Shown: piece after piece, positions 9,081 through 19,613 of the stretch | Layout of the letters: every line of letters begins with the position of its first letter | Numbering within the stretch: the stretch's first letter is position 1 | Origin: Agapanthus africanus | Lineage: Eukaryota > Streptophyta > Magnoliopsida > Asparagales > Amaryllidaceae | Reading direction: 5' to 3' | DNA length: 64,000 nucleotides | Assembly: GCA_030015575.1 (NCBI GenBank) | Contig: JASDDO010000008.1 | Span: 81,755,965 to 81,819,964, forward strand | The notes under the pieces: model-generated | Seen by the model: only the letters and a program-made list of their open reading frames with translations | The model's database searches: none | What the model was told of the DNA's origin: nothing | Made by a program: the position numbers and the translations under genes

Positions 9081-10918
9081 GCAATGAATTCCTGGACTTC
9101 TTAAAAGAGAATGGGATTCTCTCTCAGCTGACTCCTCCATATACACCACAGCACAACGGTGTATCGGAACGGAGGAACCGCACCCTATTAGATATGGTGC
9201 GCTCTATGATGAGCATAGTTGAGTTACCTATTTCCTTCTGGGGATATGCGCTAGAGACAGCAGCATACCTATTGAATCAAGTTCCATCTAAATCTGTACC
9301 TACCACACCATATGAGATATGGAGTGGGAAGAGGCCATATCTTAAACGAGTTAAGATATGGGGTTGTCCGGCCTATGTCAAAAGACAAAATCCAGACAAA
9401 CTCGAGGCACGGTCAGTTCTTTGCAAGTTTGTGGGATATCCAAAGAACTCATATGGGTATTTTTTCTACCACAGTGAGGAACAAAAGGTGTTTGTTGCTC
9501 AACATGCCACCTTTTTAGAAAAGGAATTTCTTGTAAAAGAAATTAGTGGCAAAGTGGTGGAGCTGGAAGAGGTTCCAGATACACAAACCGCAACTGAAGA
9601 TTTAGTGGAACCAGAAGATTCAGTAGCTCCCAACGAACCTCAGCCTCTCCGCCGATCTAGTAGGGTTCCTCGCCAACCTGAGAGATACTACGGTTTTCTC
9701 ATGGATGGTGGGAGCGAGGATTGTATCATGGAGGATGATGACCCAACTAGCTTCGAGCAGTCTATCACGAGTGGGGACTCAGTGAAATGGCTGGATGCTA
9801 TGCGGTCCGATATGGAATCCATGTACACCAACAAAGTATGGACTTTGGAAGATGCTCCTGAAGGGGTAAAACCCATTGGGAGCAAGTGGATCTTCAAGAA
9901 AAAACTTGGTGTAGATGGGAAAGTGGAGACTTTCAAAGCTAGACTTGTTGCAAAGGGTTTTCGTCAAAGACCAGGTGTGGACTATGACGAAACCTTTTCT
10001 CCAGTGGCTATGCTTAAATCCATCCGGATCATGCTTGCCATCGCTGCATATCATGACTACGAAATCTGGCAAATGGATGTTAAGACCGCCTTTCTAAACG
10101 GTGATTTAGAAGAGTGCGTGTACATGACTCAGCCAGAGGGCTTCATAGATAGTGGGAGCAGCGGGAAGGTGTGCAAGCTGCTTAAATCCATTTATGGATT
10201 AAAGCAAGTATCGCGGAGTTGGAACATCTGCTTTGACGTCGTTATCAAAGAGTTTGATTTCGTCAAAAACGTAGATGAACCTTGTATTTACAAAAAGGCA
10301 GCAGAGAGTAAGGTTGTCTTCCTCGTATTGTACGTGGACGACATACTCTTGATAGGAAATGACATTCCTATGCTGCAATCGGTCAAGCTCTTCTTATCAC
10401 AAAGATTCTCAATGAAAGATCTTGGTGATGCCTCCTGCATATTGGGAATTAGGATCTATAGAGATAGATCCAAACGGATATTGGGATTGTCCCAATCCAG
10501 GTACATTGACACCATACTAAAGAGCTTTAGTATGGAAGAATCCAAGCGTGGGAACTTACCCACGATCTCTGGAGTCACTCTCTCCAAAGAGATGTCTCCC
10601 AAGACTGATTTGGAGAGAGCTCGCATGCAAGGGATACCCTATGCTTTAGCTGTAGGCTCTATCATGTATGCGATGCTATGTACCAGACCCGATGTAGCAT
10701 ACTCACTAAGTGTAGTGAGTAGGTATCAAGCTGATCCTGGAGAGAGTCACTGGACAGCAGTGAAGAGCATTCTCAAGTACTTACGAAGGACTAAAGAGAT
10801 GCTCTTGGTGTATGGTAACGGAAAACTCCAAGTGGAGTCCTGTACCGATTCGAGCTTCCAGAGTGATAAGGACGACTCTAAGTCGCAGTCGGGATTTGTC
10901 TTTACCCTTTACGGATAG
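9077..10918 (+). pseudogene. Copia pol, part 2: integrase C-terminal half, reverse transcriptase, start of RNase H
   Basis: This is a 613-codon open frame without its own ATG; it is the shifted continuation of the 8,046 frame. It begins with the end of the integrase core (GILSQLTPPYTPQHNGVSERRNRTLLDM, quoted only in part). From about residue 250 it is a copia reverse transcriptase: WIFKKK, ARLVAKGF, VDYDETFSPVA, MDVKTAFLNGDL and the catalytic YVDDILLIGND at about residue 419, all intact. RNase H begins near the end (SCTDSSFQSDKDDSKSQSG). The frame stops at a TAG (10,916-10,918) where the family reads on into AVSWKSSKQ. Confidence 0.92.
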
Positions 10919-11252
10919 GCGGTTAGCTGGAAGAGTTCCAAGCAGGAAACCGTGGCAGACTCGAGGATGGAGGCTGAATACATCGCTGCCAACGATGCTG
11001 CCAAAGAGGCTGTCTGGATCAAGAAGTTCATTACTGAACTTGGAGTGGTTCCATCCATTAAGAATCCAATACCTTTTATTGCGATAACAATGGAGCATTG
11101 GCTTTGGACAAGGAACCCAGGTCCCATCAGTGATCTAGGCATATTCTGAGGCGGTATCACCTGATCCGGGAGATAGTTGATCGCCGGGAGATCGAGGTCA
11201 GGAGGGTTGACACGAAGAATAACACGGCGGATCCACTCACGAAGGCCATTCC
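10919..11252 (+). pseudogene. Copia pol, part 3: end of RNase H, interrupted by element C
   Basis: After the stop at 10,918 the same frame continues AVSWKSSKQETVADSRMEAEY.. to 11,070. A frameshift follows, and the tail (..DNNGALALDKE.., RHILRRYHLIREIVD, TADPLTKAIPDLS) reads in the next frame. The TADPLTKA motif is the usual end of plant copia polyproteins. The target site of element C (ATTCC, 11,248-11,252) falls inside the AIPD codons, so C removed the pol terminus from its 3' LTR. Confidence 0.85.
11248..11252 (+). other. Target-site duplication of element C, left copy
   Basis: ATTCC precedes the TGATTTG start of the left C LTR and recurs directly after the right LTR at 18,575-18,579. Confidence 0.85.
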
Positions 11253-12572
11253 TGATTTGAGTGATTTAGCGTGCTTGCGCTTTCTAAAAGATAGATCAAA
11301 AATATTTGTAACCGCAATCAAGAACGGCGTCACATGAAGCTAGCCGGTGAGTACGGGTCGGTCCACAGGGATGTTGTGAATTTCCTAATCGCTCAAACGA
11401 GTTAATTCCGAAGGGTGTTCGGATTGATTATTAAATCTAAAAACCTAATTAATCTATATCTAAGTCTTGCTAGAGTTAGGTCTAGATTAAGTTTGGAAAG
11501 TCTATAAATCTCACCGCTTTCAATACCCATATGAAGATCTAATTAGGTGTTATGGTAAATATTAATAAAATGGATTAGGATGATTGGGAAGATTGTTCTT
11601 CCTCTAGATCCTTGTCGTTCCTTTCTTAATCTTTACCCTAACCTTCATGGAAAAGCTTAAAATCCGGGCCTTTAGACTACGGTATCACCGCTACCTCGTG
11701 GGTAGAGTGCCGTAGGGAGCGGAATAAGAAGGTATGCATGGAGTCCTATGAAAATATATGACGGGCAAGAAAGGGGATGAGAGATCTTCGTCTCTCAAAC
11801 CTTCCCCAGATCTAACCCTAACAAGCGAGGAGACTACTCACTCATTAGGAAATTAAAATACATTTATCTAGGGCAGAGAATAAAAATTACCTAGGGTAAG
11901 AATTGAAATCTAAACTAGAGCAAGGAATTAAATCTACTTACAGATGCATCTCTCCAATCATCAATGCAGGGTTGTCAGATCTGAATTCATGAATTGAAAA
12001 GAAACACCGATGCTCTCCAAAAGAATTCTAAAATTTATTAATGAAGGGAGGCATAAGAAATTACAATGAGTAGAGTTCCTATTTATAGAGAATAGGAAAC
12101 CCTAGGTTACAATTGATTTGCATGTCTACATTTACCAAAATATCCTTAGGAAGACCTAGTCAAAGTAGACTTCAACCTTTGGTAAAATTTTATGTCTCTG
12201 TCTCTTTAAAAGAAGGTATTGGGCCTTGGATCTTTGGGCTTCCTTATTATTTGGTTCTTTATTAAAATAGCTTCTATGTTTCTTCCAGATCTCCAGTGAA
12301 TAATTGCGGTGGACTTTTAACCGTTCGCTTTGTAATCTTGGACCTTGCATTGCCTTGTACTTTGTGAATTTTATCTTTGATGTAGGCTTGATCAAGAGTC
12401 TTCTGTTTGTTGGTCAAAGTCCACTTTTTCATCGTCTTTACATCGTTTTCACTGTTTTCTGTCTAAGAACCTGTAACCTGTAACATGTATCAGACATGCG
12501 TCAAAAGCACCTGTTTATTTGTAAAAAGAATAAGAATGGGGAATATAATAATGCAATATTATGGTGTGAACA
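11253..12572 (-). repeat. 3' LTR of element C (left copy)
   Basis: It runs from TGATTTG to GTGAACA on the plus strand, so TGTTCAC...CAAATCA on minus. A TATA-like CTATAAATAGG lies at 12,079-12,089 (minus). Only about ten differences from the right copy were found by eye. The 79-codon minus frame at 12,156-12,395 is identical in both LTRs and is not considered a gene. Confidence 0.88.
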
Positions 12573-13987
12573 AATACCCCCAAACTTATCTTTTGCTCGT
12601 CCTCGAGCAAACTTATTTTTATTCGCTAAAATCCTAACCGCACTTTCGCAGGGAATCGCGATTGCACTGAGCTCGTGCAACAAGCCGTTAAACCTCCAGG
12701 TGTCCCTAGTAGGAGGAGTGTTGTCTCCTGAGGGTTTTCAGCGGATTACACCCACAAAATCCTATCAACTCGGCCCATTGATTTTTGTTCTCCAATTAGG
12801 TTTTCTAACAAGAAATTCTATTATCTTTTGACTCACAAATTATCCACCCATATTCTTCACACTTCCTCATTATTTAACTTAAGATTATATATATCTTGCA
12901 GATCTACTTAGCTTTCGGCATTTCCTAAGTTTTCCTTCTAGGATTCCATCTCGACTTAGGAATTTCTATCAACTCTATTAAAGATATAAGTTCTATTTTT
13001 CATTCCTCTCTCTTATCTAAATTCCAATCACATATCCCTACGTGTGTGTATAAATCACCCCTACACTTGGCAATTCAAATCAAGCAATCATACTCTCGTC
13101 TGTTGTCCAAAGTACTCATTAGTAGGTGAATTTTTAATTGAATTTTGCTTACACATCCTTCATGCGACCGTTAATACTTCTTGAGGTACCAACGACCGAT
13201 TACAAAATGCGTTTGTACTTTAAAGCGTACTTCCTAGTCTTGTAACACCCAAGGCTTTAGCAGTGACTCCCAAACCAGTTGGTCTAAGGCACTAGGTGAT
13301 GAAGCACCCTCGCTAAATATTTTTCTATTTTTGCAGCCTTAAGTAATCACAAAAACCAGTGTCCATTTTTTTATTCTTTATTCACACTTATATATATTTT
13401 TCATTTTCATCATACTAAGGACTTTAGACAAGAGCATTTCAAGGTCTCTTCTACTATTCCAAGTTTCAAGATGCGTGATTGTGCAAATTGTAGGATATAC
13501 GTTTTCAGAATCTAGACTTAAGTTAGGAACTATTTTTCAAACTTATACTCTAATAAGAACATCAATACTCTTCCCTTGTTTAGACTTAGCCCAAGAAGTG
13601 AACCCAAAATTTGCCTATTTCTAAATAAACTACAAGGCATATACTTTCTACCGTTAAATTTTAAGGAATGTTATTTTTAGGGTTTTTAATTCACTAAGTC
13701 TAAGATCTAGTTGTTCCTAGCCAGTTAACCTATTTGTCAAACTCAAATCAAATATGGCCAAAATTGAATACAATAATTTTTATAATTTTTGAAAATTTTC
13801 AATTTTTATGGGTTTTTCAAATAAATATGCAAATGCAAAAATATGTACAAATGAATGCGAAGGAAGAAGACGTACCGAGCATGCCCCCAAACTTGAACTT
13901 GACAGTGTCCTCACTGTCATGCTAAACCAAGAGGGTCAAAATGCTGGCACTCCCCTGTTTATTTATTTATAATTTTTTTTTATATTT
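12573..13987 (-). other. 3' untranslated region of element C with polypurine tract
   Basis: On the minus strand AAGTTTGGGGGTATT ends directly at the left LTR and is a good plus-strand primer (polypurine tract). The same AAGTTTGGGGG word occurs upstream near 13,882 and 14,055. The rest is AT-rich and non-coding; frames of 60-111 codons here have no recognisable features. Confidence 0.65.
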
Positions 13988-15943
13988 TTAATGTTTTGAA
14001 ATTTTTTTTTTATAGAAAAAGCAAACAAAAAATATATACATATATACAAAGATTCCCCCAAACTTAAGCTTGGCCTTGCACAAGCCAAAAGTTAGCACCA
14101 ACCATTCAAAAATCTTATCGTGGTAATGGTCAAGTTGGTAGAAGAATGGGGTGTAGAAAAAAGAAATGAGAAACACGCGAGACCGTGTGGAAAGAAGAGA
14201 ATATGGTATCGGTGGGGGAGAAGAATGGCGAAAAGAAGAAGGAAGTGGAGTACGATCTTGAGGGTGTAAATTGAGTGAATAAATTAGCGCAATATGTGAT
14301 GACCGATATGTTATAAGCGATTGCGCTAACCTATCAACCCGTCGGGAAATAGGGTCAAATCCCTCAAGATTCGCAAGAAAACATGGGTACGCCAAACTTG
14401 GTATAGGTGATGAAAGCGTAACGGTCATTTGTATGGTCGGGACAATAGGAGAGACGAAAGGGAGTGAATTAGAGATAGTATCTTTCTCACCGTAGTAAAC
14501 TGTTTCGAACTTGAAAGCTTCCATTAATGGTTCGAAACTACTATAATCAACCGAGTCTGATGGATTAACTAACTCATCTAAAAATGCAAAGGACTCAAAC
14601 TCGGGCGGTGAGACTTCAACATCGTCCGAAAAAGTGAAACACTTGTAAGTGTCATCGGCTGTGAGAACTGTGTCAGATTCGAAGGAAAAGTTTTCAAGCT
14701 CACAGTCGTCAAGTGTGAAATGAGGCGTGGTCGGAACGATGGAAAAGAGGGAGGGTGATTTAGGTAAAGGTTCAAGAGAAGGAATTGGAAAATCCGACAC
14801 ATCAAAGAAAAATGGTTCAACCTCAATATGATCCTCACCACTCTCCTCAATATTATCCTCATAATTCTCCTCAATATTCAACCCATCCATGCCATTATCA
14901 TCAAAATCAAGACGCATATGAGATTCGGGAGAAGCATTTAATAACTCGGGATGATGATTTGAACATAAAATTTTAATTAAATCGACAGGTTCATCATCCG
15001 AAATATTCCCGGCGTCTATATCCTCAATCAAGTGAAAGTCAATTTCTTTAGACACCTCTTCAAAAGCATGGATGTTTATCAATGTAGGTTCTAGAGTGGA
15101 AGTGTAAAGGTCAAACGGATTAGGTGTTGTTTCACTCGAAGGGGGTTCCTCACAATTTGGAAAATCAAGCACTACAAAATCACACAACTCATCATTTTGG
15201 ACACATGTTTGAAAATTGGAGTTGTTGGATTCAATAGGGTATGGGTAGGTTTGATTTGGAAATCCTCTCACATTCTCTCTCTGTCCAACCGCCTCCTCAT
15301 ACATTGAAAAATTTGGGGCTAGCGGGAAACTAGCTACCGGTTCAGCAGGTTGCATAAGGGCGGCCACGGATGCTTCCACATTCCTAACCATTTTATTTGT
15401 TGCTGCGATATACGCCTCCAACGCCTCTTCCAAACTAGACTTTGGTGGTAAAGGGGTTTCGGCAAAAGATTCGAAATTGTTTGGATATGTGAAACTCCCA
15501 AAAGGCTGTGTAGAAGCAGTGTCTAGTGAGGGTGGGAAGGTCGGGTAAGACTGGTAGGAAGTGGGTGATTGGACAGGGGTAGGGTCAACATATGAATAAA
15601 AAGGTGAATAATCGTGCGGATCCCTAGAACTAGATGTGTGGAGAGGGGTGAAAGATCGGCTACGAGATTGAGCAATATGCTCAGCAATGGACATCGGCTT
15701 AGGAGTGATAGAAGGACTTGAAAAAGTGGTATCAACATATGTAGGTGGTAAAGATTGACTTAGTTGACACAAAGTGGGTTGAAAAGTCGAATTGTTTCTC
15801 CTAGACGCCTCTATTTGATCTTTCAAAGATATTTTAGGCATGGAAGGATCGTCTTTAAATTTATCGAACAAATTGCCGAACGACTCAAAATTAGGTTCGG
15901 GATACCAAAGTTCGGCAAGTGATTTATTATGTGGGGTACCCAT
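13988..15943 (-). CDS. Hypothetical 651-aa protein of element C
   Basis: This is a single uninterrupted frame from ATG at 15,943 (MGTPHNKSLAELW) to a stop at 13,988; the frame is open 13 codons further upstream but without an ATG. The first 170 residues are Ser/Pro/Thr/Tyr-rich and look disordered. Residues around 180-210 (SSLEEALEAYIAATNKMVRNVEASVAALM) form the only clear amphipathic helix and recall the helical part of Athila/Tat gags. The middle is strongly acidic (IEENYEDNIEESGEDHIEVE), with repeated F-E-S-F and D-D motifs. The last 70 residues are basic and hydrophobic, and the frame runs through a polypurine-like motif near 14,055, so the real end may be earlier. There is no zinc knuckle, protease or polymerase motif. 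I do not recognise the protein; a divergent Gag-like or packaging protein is one possibility. Confidence 0.6.
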   Translation of the reverse strand: MGTPHNKSLAELWYPEPNFESFGNLFDKFKDDPSMPKISLKDQIEASRRNNSTFQPTLCQLSQSLPPTYVDTTFSSPSITPKPMSIAEHIAQSRSRSFTPLHTSSSRDPHDYSPFYSYVDPTPVQSPTSYQSYPTFPPSLDTASTQPFGSFTYPNNFESFAETPLPPKSSLEEALEAYIAATNKMVRNVEASVAALMQPAEPVASFPLAPNFSMYEEAVGQRENVRGFPNQTYPYPIESNNSNFQTCVQNDELCDFVVLDFPNCEEPPSSETTPNPFDLYTSTLEPTLINIHAFEEVSKEIDFHLIEDIDAGNISDDEPVDLIKILCSNHHPELLNASPESHMRLDFDDNGMDGLNIEENYEDNIEESGEDHIEVEPFFFDVSDFPIPSLEPLPKSPSLFSIVPTTPHFTLDDCELENFSFESDTVLTADDTYKCFTFSDDVEVSPPEFESFAFLDELVNPSDSVDYSSFEPLMEAFKFETVYYGEKDTISNSLPFVSPIVPTIQMTVTLSSPIPSLAYPCFLANLEGFDPISRRVDRLAQSLITYRSSHIALIYSLNLHPQDRTPLPSSFRHSSPPPIPYSLLSTRSRVFLISFFYTPFFYQLDHYHDKIFEWLVLTFGLCKAKLKFGGIFVYMYIFFVCFFYKKKISKH

Positions 15944-17234
15944 GATAGAAGAAATAGAAGATGAAGAAGGTAGGTGGTGCAAGGATTTCTCAGCGACAAA
16001 AGTTGCAAGTCTTTTTTTTTTATAAAAAAATTCCTCTTATTATTCTTTTTTATTTGTTTTGCAAAAAATTTCGATAAAGGGCTAAGACACAAATGCAAAT
16101 AACCAGAAATGCACAATCAGTCCGAGATCTAGGGTCACCTAGGTCAGCTAGACAGCTCCTAACTGTTCCAAAGGACTAGAAATAGGACCTCAAACCGCCT
16201 CTTCACCGCTAATTGCGGCCAGGTAAGTGGGAAGGAACCACCACGACAGTGGGCCTAATTAAAAACCACTAGCCTAGACACCGCAAAATCAGTTAGGATA
16301 AACGGTCGATGCCTATACTAGTCCTTTTCCTATTGAGCTCGATTTCCTTAGGGCTGAGTCTAGTATTTTTTTATTAATTGTGGTCGATGCAAAATGCTTT
16401 ATGTGATTTCTGGGGTCCTGGAAAGGGTGATGAAATCCCCACCCAATCTGAATTGGTCAAAAGCCCCTTAAAATCCGATTAATGATATGCAAAACAGTAA
16501 ATCACTTTCAATCAAATCTTTTTTTTTTTATGAATTTCAAAGTTTGTAAGTTTTCTAATTAAAATTTTCCTTTTTTTCTCTTGCTCTTTATTTGGAAAGA
16601 TATTTTTAGCAAAAAGATTAAGGATATGCAAATCAGAAAAAATCACTTGCAATCAATTATTATTTTAAGCATAGCGCAACGAATCCTGCATAAGATTTGT
16701 TATTTGGAAAGGAAAAGATTTTTTTTTAAACGCAAAGAATCCTGCAAGAGAATTTTCAGAAGATATATCGGAGATTTGCAGAGGAGGAGATCAGAAGACT
16801 TACAGATTTTTTTTTTTTTTACCGCGCTTCTGCACCCTGTATTTTTTATTTATTTTTTTGAACCGACTAGGCCGCGGCGGTTCCGTGGCCAGATGCGGTG
16901 TCCCGCGGCGGTTCCGCGGTCGGAAAGAGCCGCAGTTTTTTTTTTTTTTGCTCTCCACCAGATCGCGCGGTTGACTTGTTGACTCAGTTCTCTAAATTTT
17001 TTTCTGTTCCTCTGTTGTTGCAATCTTCTGTTGATAGGATCGTCTATTTGCTGTTTCGCTTTCTGTAGATTTCCAGATCCGAATTTGTGCGTAGATCCTG
17101 CAAAATTCACACAAAGATACCCTTTCCAAAAATAATAGATGATATATTTTTATATTTTTTTGGATTTTTCAGATTTTTATGATTTTTTAAATTTTATGAT
17201 TAACCCGAAATTGCGAAAAGGAAAGTTCTACGCC
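15944..17234 (-). other. 5' leader of element C
   Basis: This is 1.3 kb of untranslated sequence between PBS and ORF. It contains poly-T and poly-A runs (plus-strand T runs near 16,520, 16,808 and 16,937) and a GC-rich island at 16,868-16,935 holding two GCGGCGGTTCCG-type palindromes. The same word occurs in the leaders of copia elements A and B. I see no convincing gene. Confidence 0.6.
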
Positions 17235-17253
17235 ATCCCCGGCAACGGCGCCA
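17235..17253 (-). promoter_or_regulatory. Primer-binding site of element C
   Basis: On the minus strand TGGCGCCGTTGCCGGGGAT lies two bases from the LTR end. It is the PBS form often found in plant Athila/Tat-type Ty3 elements and assigned to aspartate tRNA. This places C among derivatives of Ty3 elements, not copia, and fixes its direction. Confidence 0.85.
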
Positions 17254-17255
17254 TT

Positions 17256-18574
17256 TGATTTGGTGTTTTACCGTGCTTGCGCTTTCTAAAAGATAGATCA
17301 AAAATATTTGTAACCGCAATCAAGAACGGCGTCGCATGAAGCTAGCCGGTGAGTACGGGTCGGTCCACAGGGATGTTGTGAATTTCCTAATCGCTCAAAC
17401 GAGTTAATTCCGAAGGGTGTTCGGATTGATTATTAAATCTAAAAACCTAATTAATCTATATCTAAGTCTTGCTAGGGTTAGGTCTAGATTAAGTTTGGAA
17501 AGTTTATAAATCTCACCGCTTTCAATACCCATATGAAGATCTAATTAGGTGTTATGGTAAATATTAATAAAATGGATTAGGATGATTGGGAAGATTGTTC
17601 TTCCTCTAGATCCTTGTCCTTCCTTTCTTAATCTTTACCCTAACCTTCATGGAAAAGCTTAAAATCCGGGCCTTTAGACTACGGTATCACCGCTACCTCG
17701 TGGGTAGAGTGCCGTAGGGAGCGGAATAAGAAGGTATGCATGGAGTCCTATGAAAATATATGACAGGCAAGAAAAGGGATGAGAGATCTTCGTCTCTCAA
17801 ACCTTCCCCAGATCTAACCCTAACAAGCGAGGAGACTACTCACTCATTAGGAAATTAAAATACATTTATCTAGGGCAGAGAATAAAAATTACCTAGGGCA
17901 AGAATTGAAATCTAAACTAGAGCAAGAAATTAAATCTACTTACAGATGCATCTCTCCAATCATCAATGCAGGGTTGTCAGATCTGAATTCATGAATTGAA
18001 AAGAAACACCGATGCTCTCCAAAAGAATTCTAAAATTTATTAATGAAGGGAGGCATAAGAAATTACAATGAGTAGAGTTCCTATTTATAGAGAATAGGAA
18101 ACCCTAGGTTACAATTGATTTGCATGTCTACATTTACCAAAATATCCTTAGGAAGACCTAGTCAAAGTAGACTTCAACCTTTGGTAAAATTTTATGTCTC
18201 TGTCTCTTTAAAAGAAGGTATTGGGCCTTGGATCTTTGGGCTTCCTTATTATTTGGTTCTTTATTAAAATAGCTTCTATGTTTCTTCCAGATCTCCAGTG
18301 AATAATTGCGGTGGACTTTTAACCGTTCGCTTTGTAATCTTGGACCTTGCATTGCCTTGTACTTTGTGAATTTTATCTTTGATGTAGGCTTGATCAAGAG
18401 TCTTCTGTTTGTTGGTCAAAGTCCACTTTTTCATCGTCTTTACATCGTTTTCACTGTTTTCTGTCTAAGAACCTGTAACCTGTAACATGTATCAGACATG
18501 CGTCAAAAGCACCTGTTTATTTGTAAAAAGAATAAGAATGGGGAATATAATAATGCAATATTATGGTGTGAACA
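17256..18574 (-). repeat. 5' LTR of element C (right copy)
   Basis: It is the counterpart of 11,253-12,572. The TATA-like CTATAAATAGG on the minus strand at 18,080-18,091 is the likely promoter of C. The boundary is set by GAACA followed by the ATTCC duplication. Confidence 0.88.
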
Positions 18575-18657
18575 ATTCCCCAGATACAGTTTGAGAGACT
18601 CTTCGGGATGCTCGGTATGCGATACTACAGCAGCTGGCCCTAGTGCAAGTGGAAGAT

Positions 18658-19613
18658 TATTAGTTGTATGTATGCCCTAGAGGCCAGTATTGTACAGATG
18701 ATGTATATTATATTGGATGCTTGGACATATATAGAGATGACTTTCTTGCTCGATATGATGGTATGCTATCTGGTTGCTCTTTATCTTAACATGTGTACTT
18801 GTCTCTTTATACTATCTTATGGTTACATGTTGGTAAAGCCCTTAGGATGTGTACTTGACTACCTGGACAATGATGCGGATCATACTAGTGGGGACATGGT
18901 AGTCCATAAGTGCATCCTTTAAGGTCCCTAGTCGTGGGTGTATCGAGACGGGGCATCGATATACCAGTGTAGACTAGCGTATACGCTTCTCGACCCATGA
19001 GATGGGCGATGGATGATCCCATATCCATTGGTGTTTGACATCAGAGATGGTATACGGGTGCTCAGTGGAGACTGGGTACACTGGATGGACTCGCCGAGAA
19101 CTCCCAGTTGGTATTATACCTCACGTCAGATGGAAGTTCTCTGGTGACACTTGTACAGGTTAGTCTGTAGACCCGAGATCGTCATAGAGTCTTGTATGAT
19201 TCCCACTGTACTTTGATTTCCACCTTACCACGTCCATGAGGGCGTGCAAAACGGTGGTTTTTGGGTACAGTCCCGTGTCACATGGAGACGATGAGCGATA
19301 GGAGGGGTTTCGTCTCTCCCGGTATTAGGGGTTGATGTTGCGTTGTGCTCGATTGGCCGTAACAGGGAAGTCCCTGGTCAGGGCTGATTCAGAGATTTGC
19401 TGGTAAGTGTCTAGCGAAGTGAGCTACAAATAGTCTAGCGAAGGGAGCTATAAATGTTGTACTCTCGAAACCCTAGTCTTTGTTGCCTTTAATATTTAGA
19501 AACCCTAATTTTCTAAGATCGATCCTTTGTATGCTTGCTTAGCACCATAAAATTTGAACTTTGTGAAATGTGATGCTTCCAAACTCTACATAGGGTGCTA
19601 GGTAAACCTAACA
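18658..19613 (+). repeat. 3' LTR of element A, internally deleted
   Basis: It starts TATTAGTTG (the expected TG is mutated) and ends CCTAACA before TGCGC. It matches the 5' LTR at both ends but lacks about 1.15 kb (5' coordinates about 3,963-5,130). At the junction (near 19,407-19,460) a roughly 24-base sequence (TCTAGCGAAG.GAGCTA.AAA) is present twice, as filler from end joining or slippage. The promoter region is inside the deletion. Confidence 0.85.

Larger units (their letters stand above)
11253..18574 (-). mobile_element. Element C: non-autonomous LTR retrotransposon with one long ORF
   Basis: Two LTRs of 1,320 and 1,319 bp, about 99% identical by eye, flank a 4.7-kb interior and are bounded by ATTCC. 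The PBS next to the right LTR (17,235-17,253) and the polypurine tract next to the left LTR show that C is transcribed right to left. The interior carries no protease, polymerase or integrase, only one 651-codon open frame. The size and lack of pol fit a large retrotransposon derivative (LARD) mobilised by enzymes from another element. High LTR identity shows recent insertion, later than that of A. Confidence 0.88.
3215..19613 (+). mobile_element. Element A: Ty1/copia retrotransposon, interrupted by element C
   Basis: The element is bounded by TGTTAG...TAACA LTRs and a TGCGC target duplication. Order on the plus strand: 5' LTR (2,100 bp), PBS TGGTATCAGAGCC, a 2.7-kb leader with no recognisable gag, then pol in copia order (protease, integrase, reverse transcriptase, RNase H). 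Element C is inserted in the last codons of pol, followed by a 3' LTR shortened to 956 bp. Pol has few lesions, so the copy is fairly recent, but missing gag and the truncated 3' LTR make it defective. Element B is a more decayed relative. Confidence 0.9.

Noticed and set aside
12156..12395. 79-codon minus frame, identical at 18,158-18,397
   Set aside because: Identity is explained by the two LTRs of C; no protein features.
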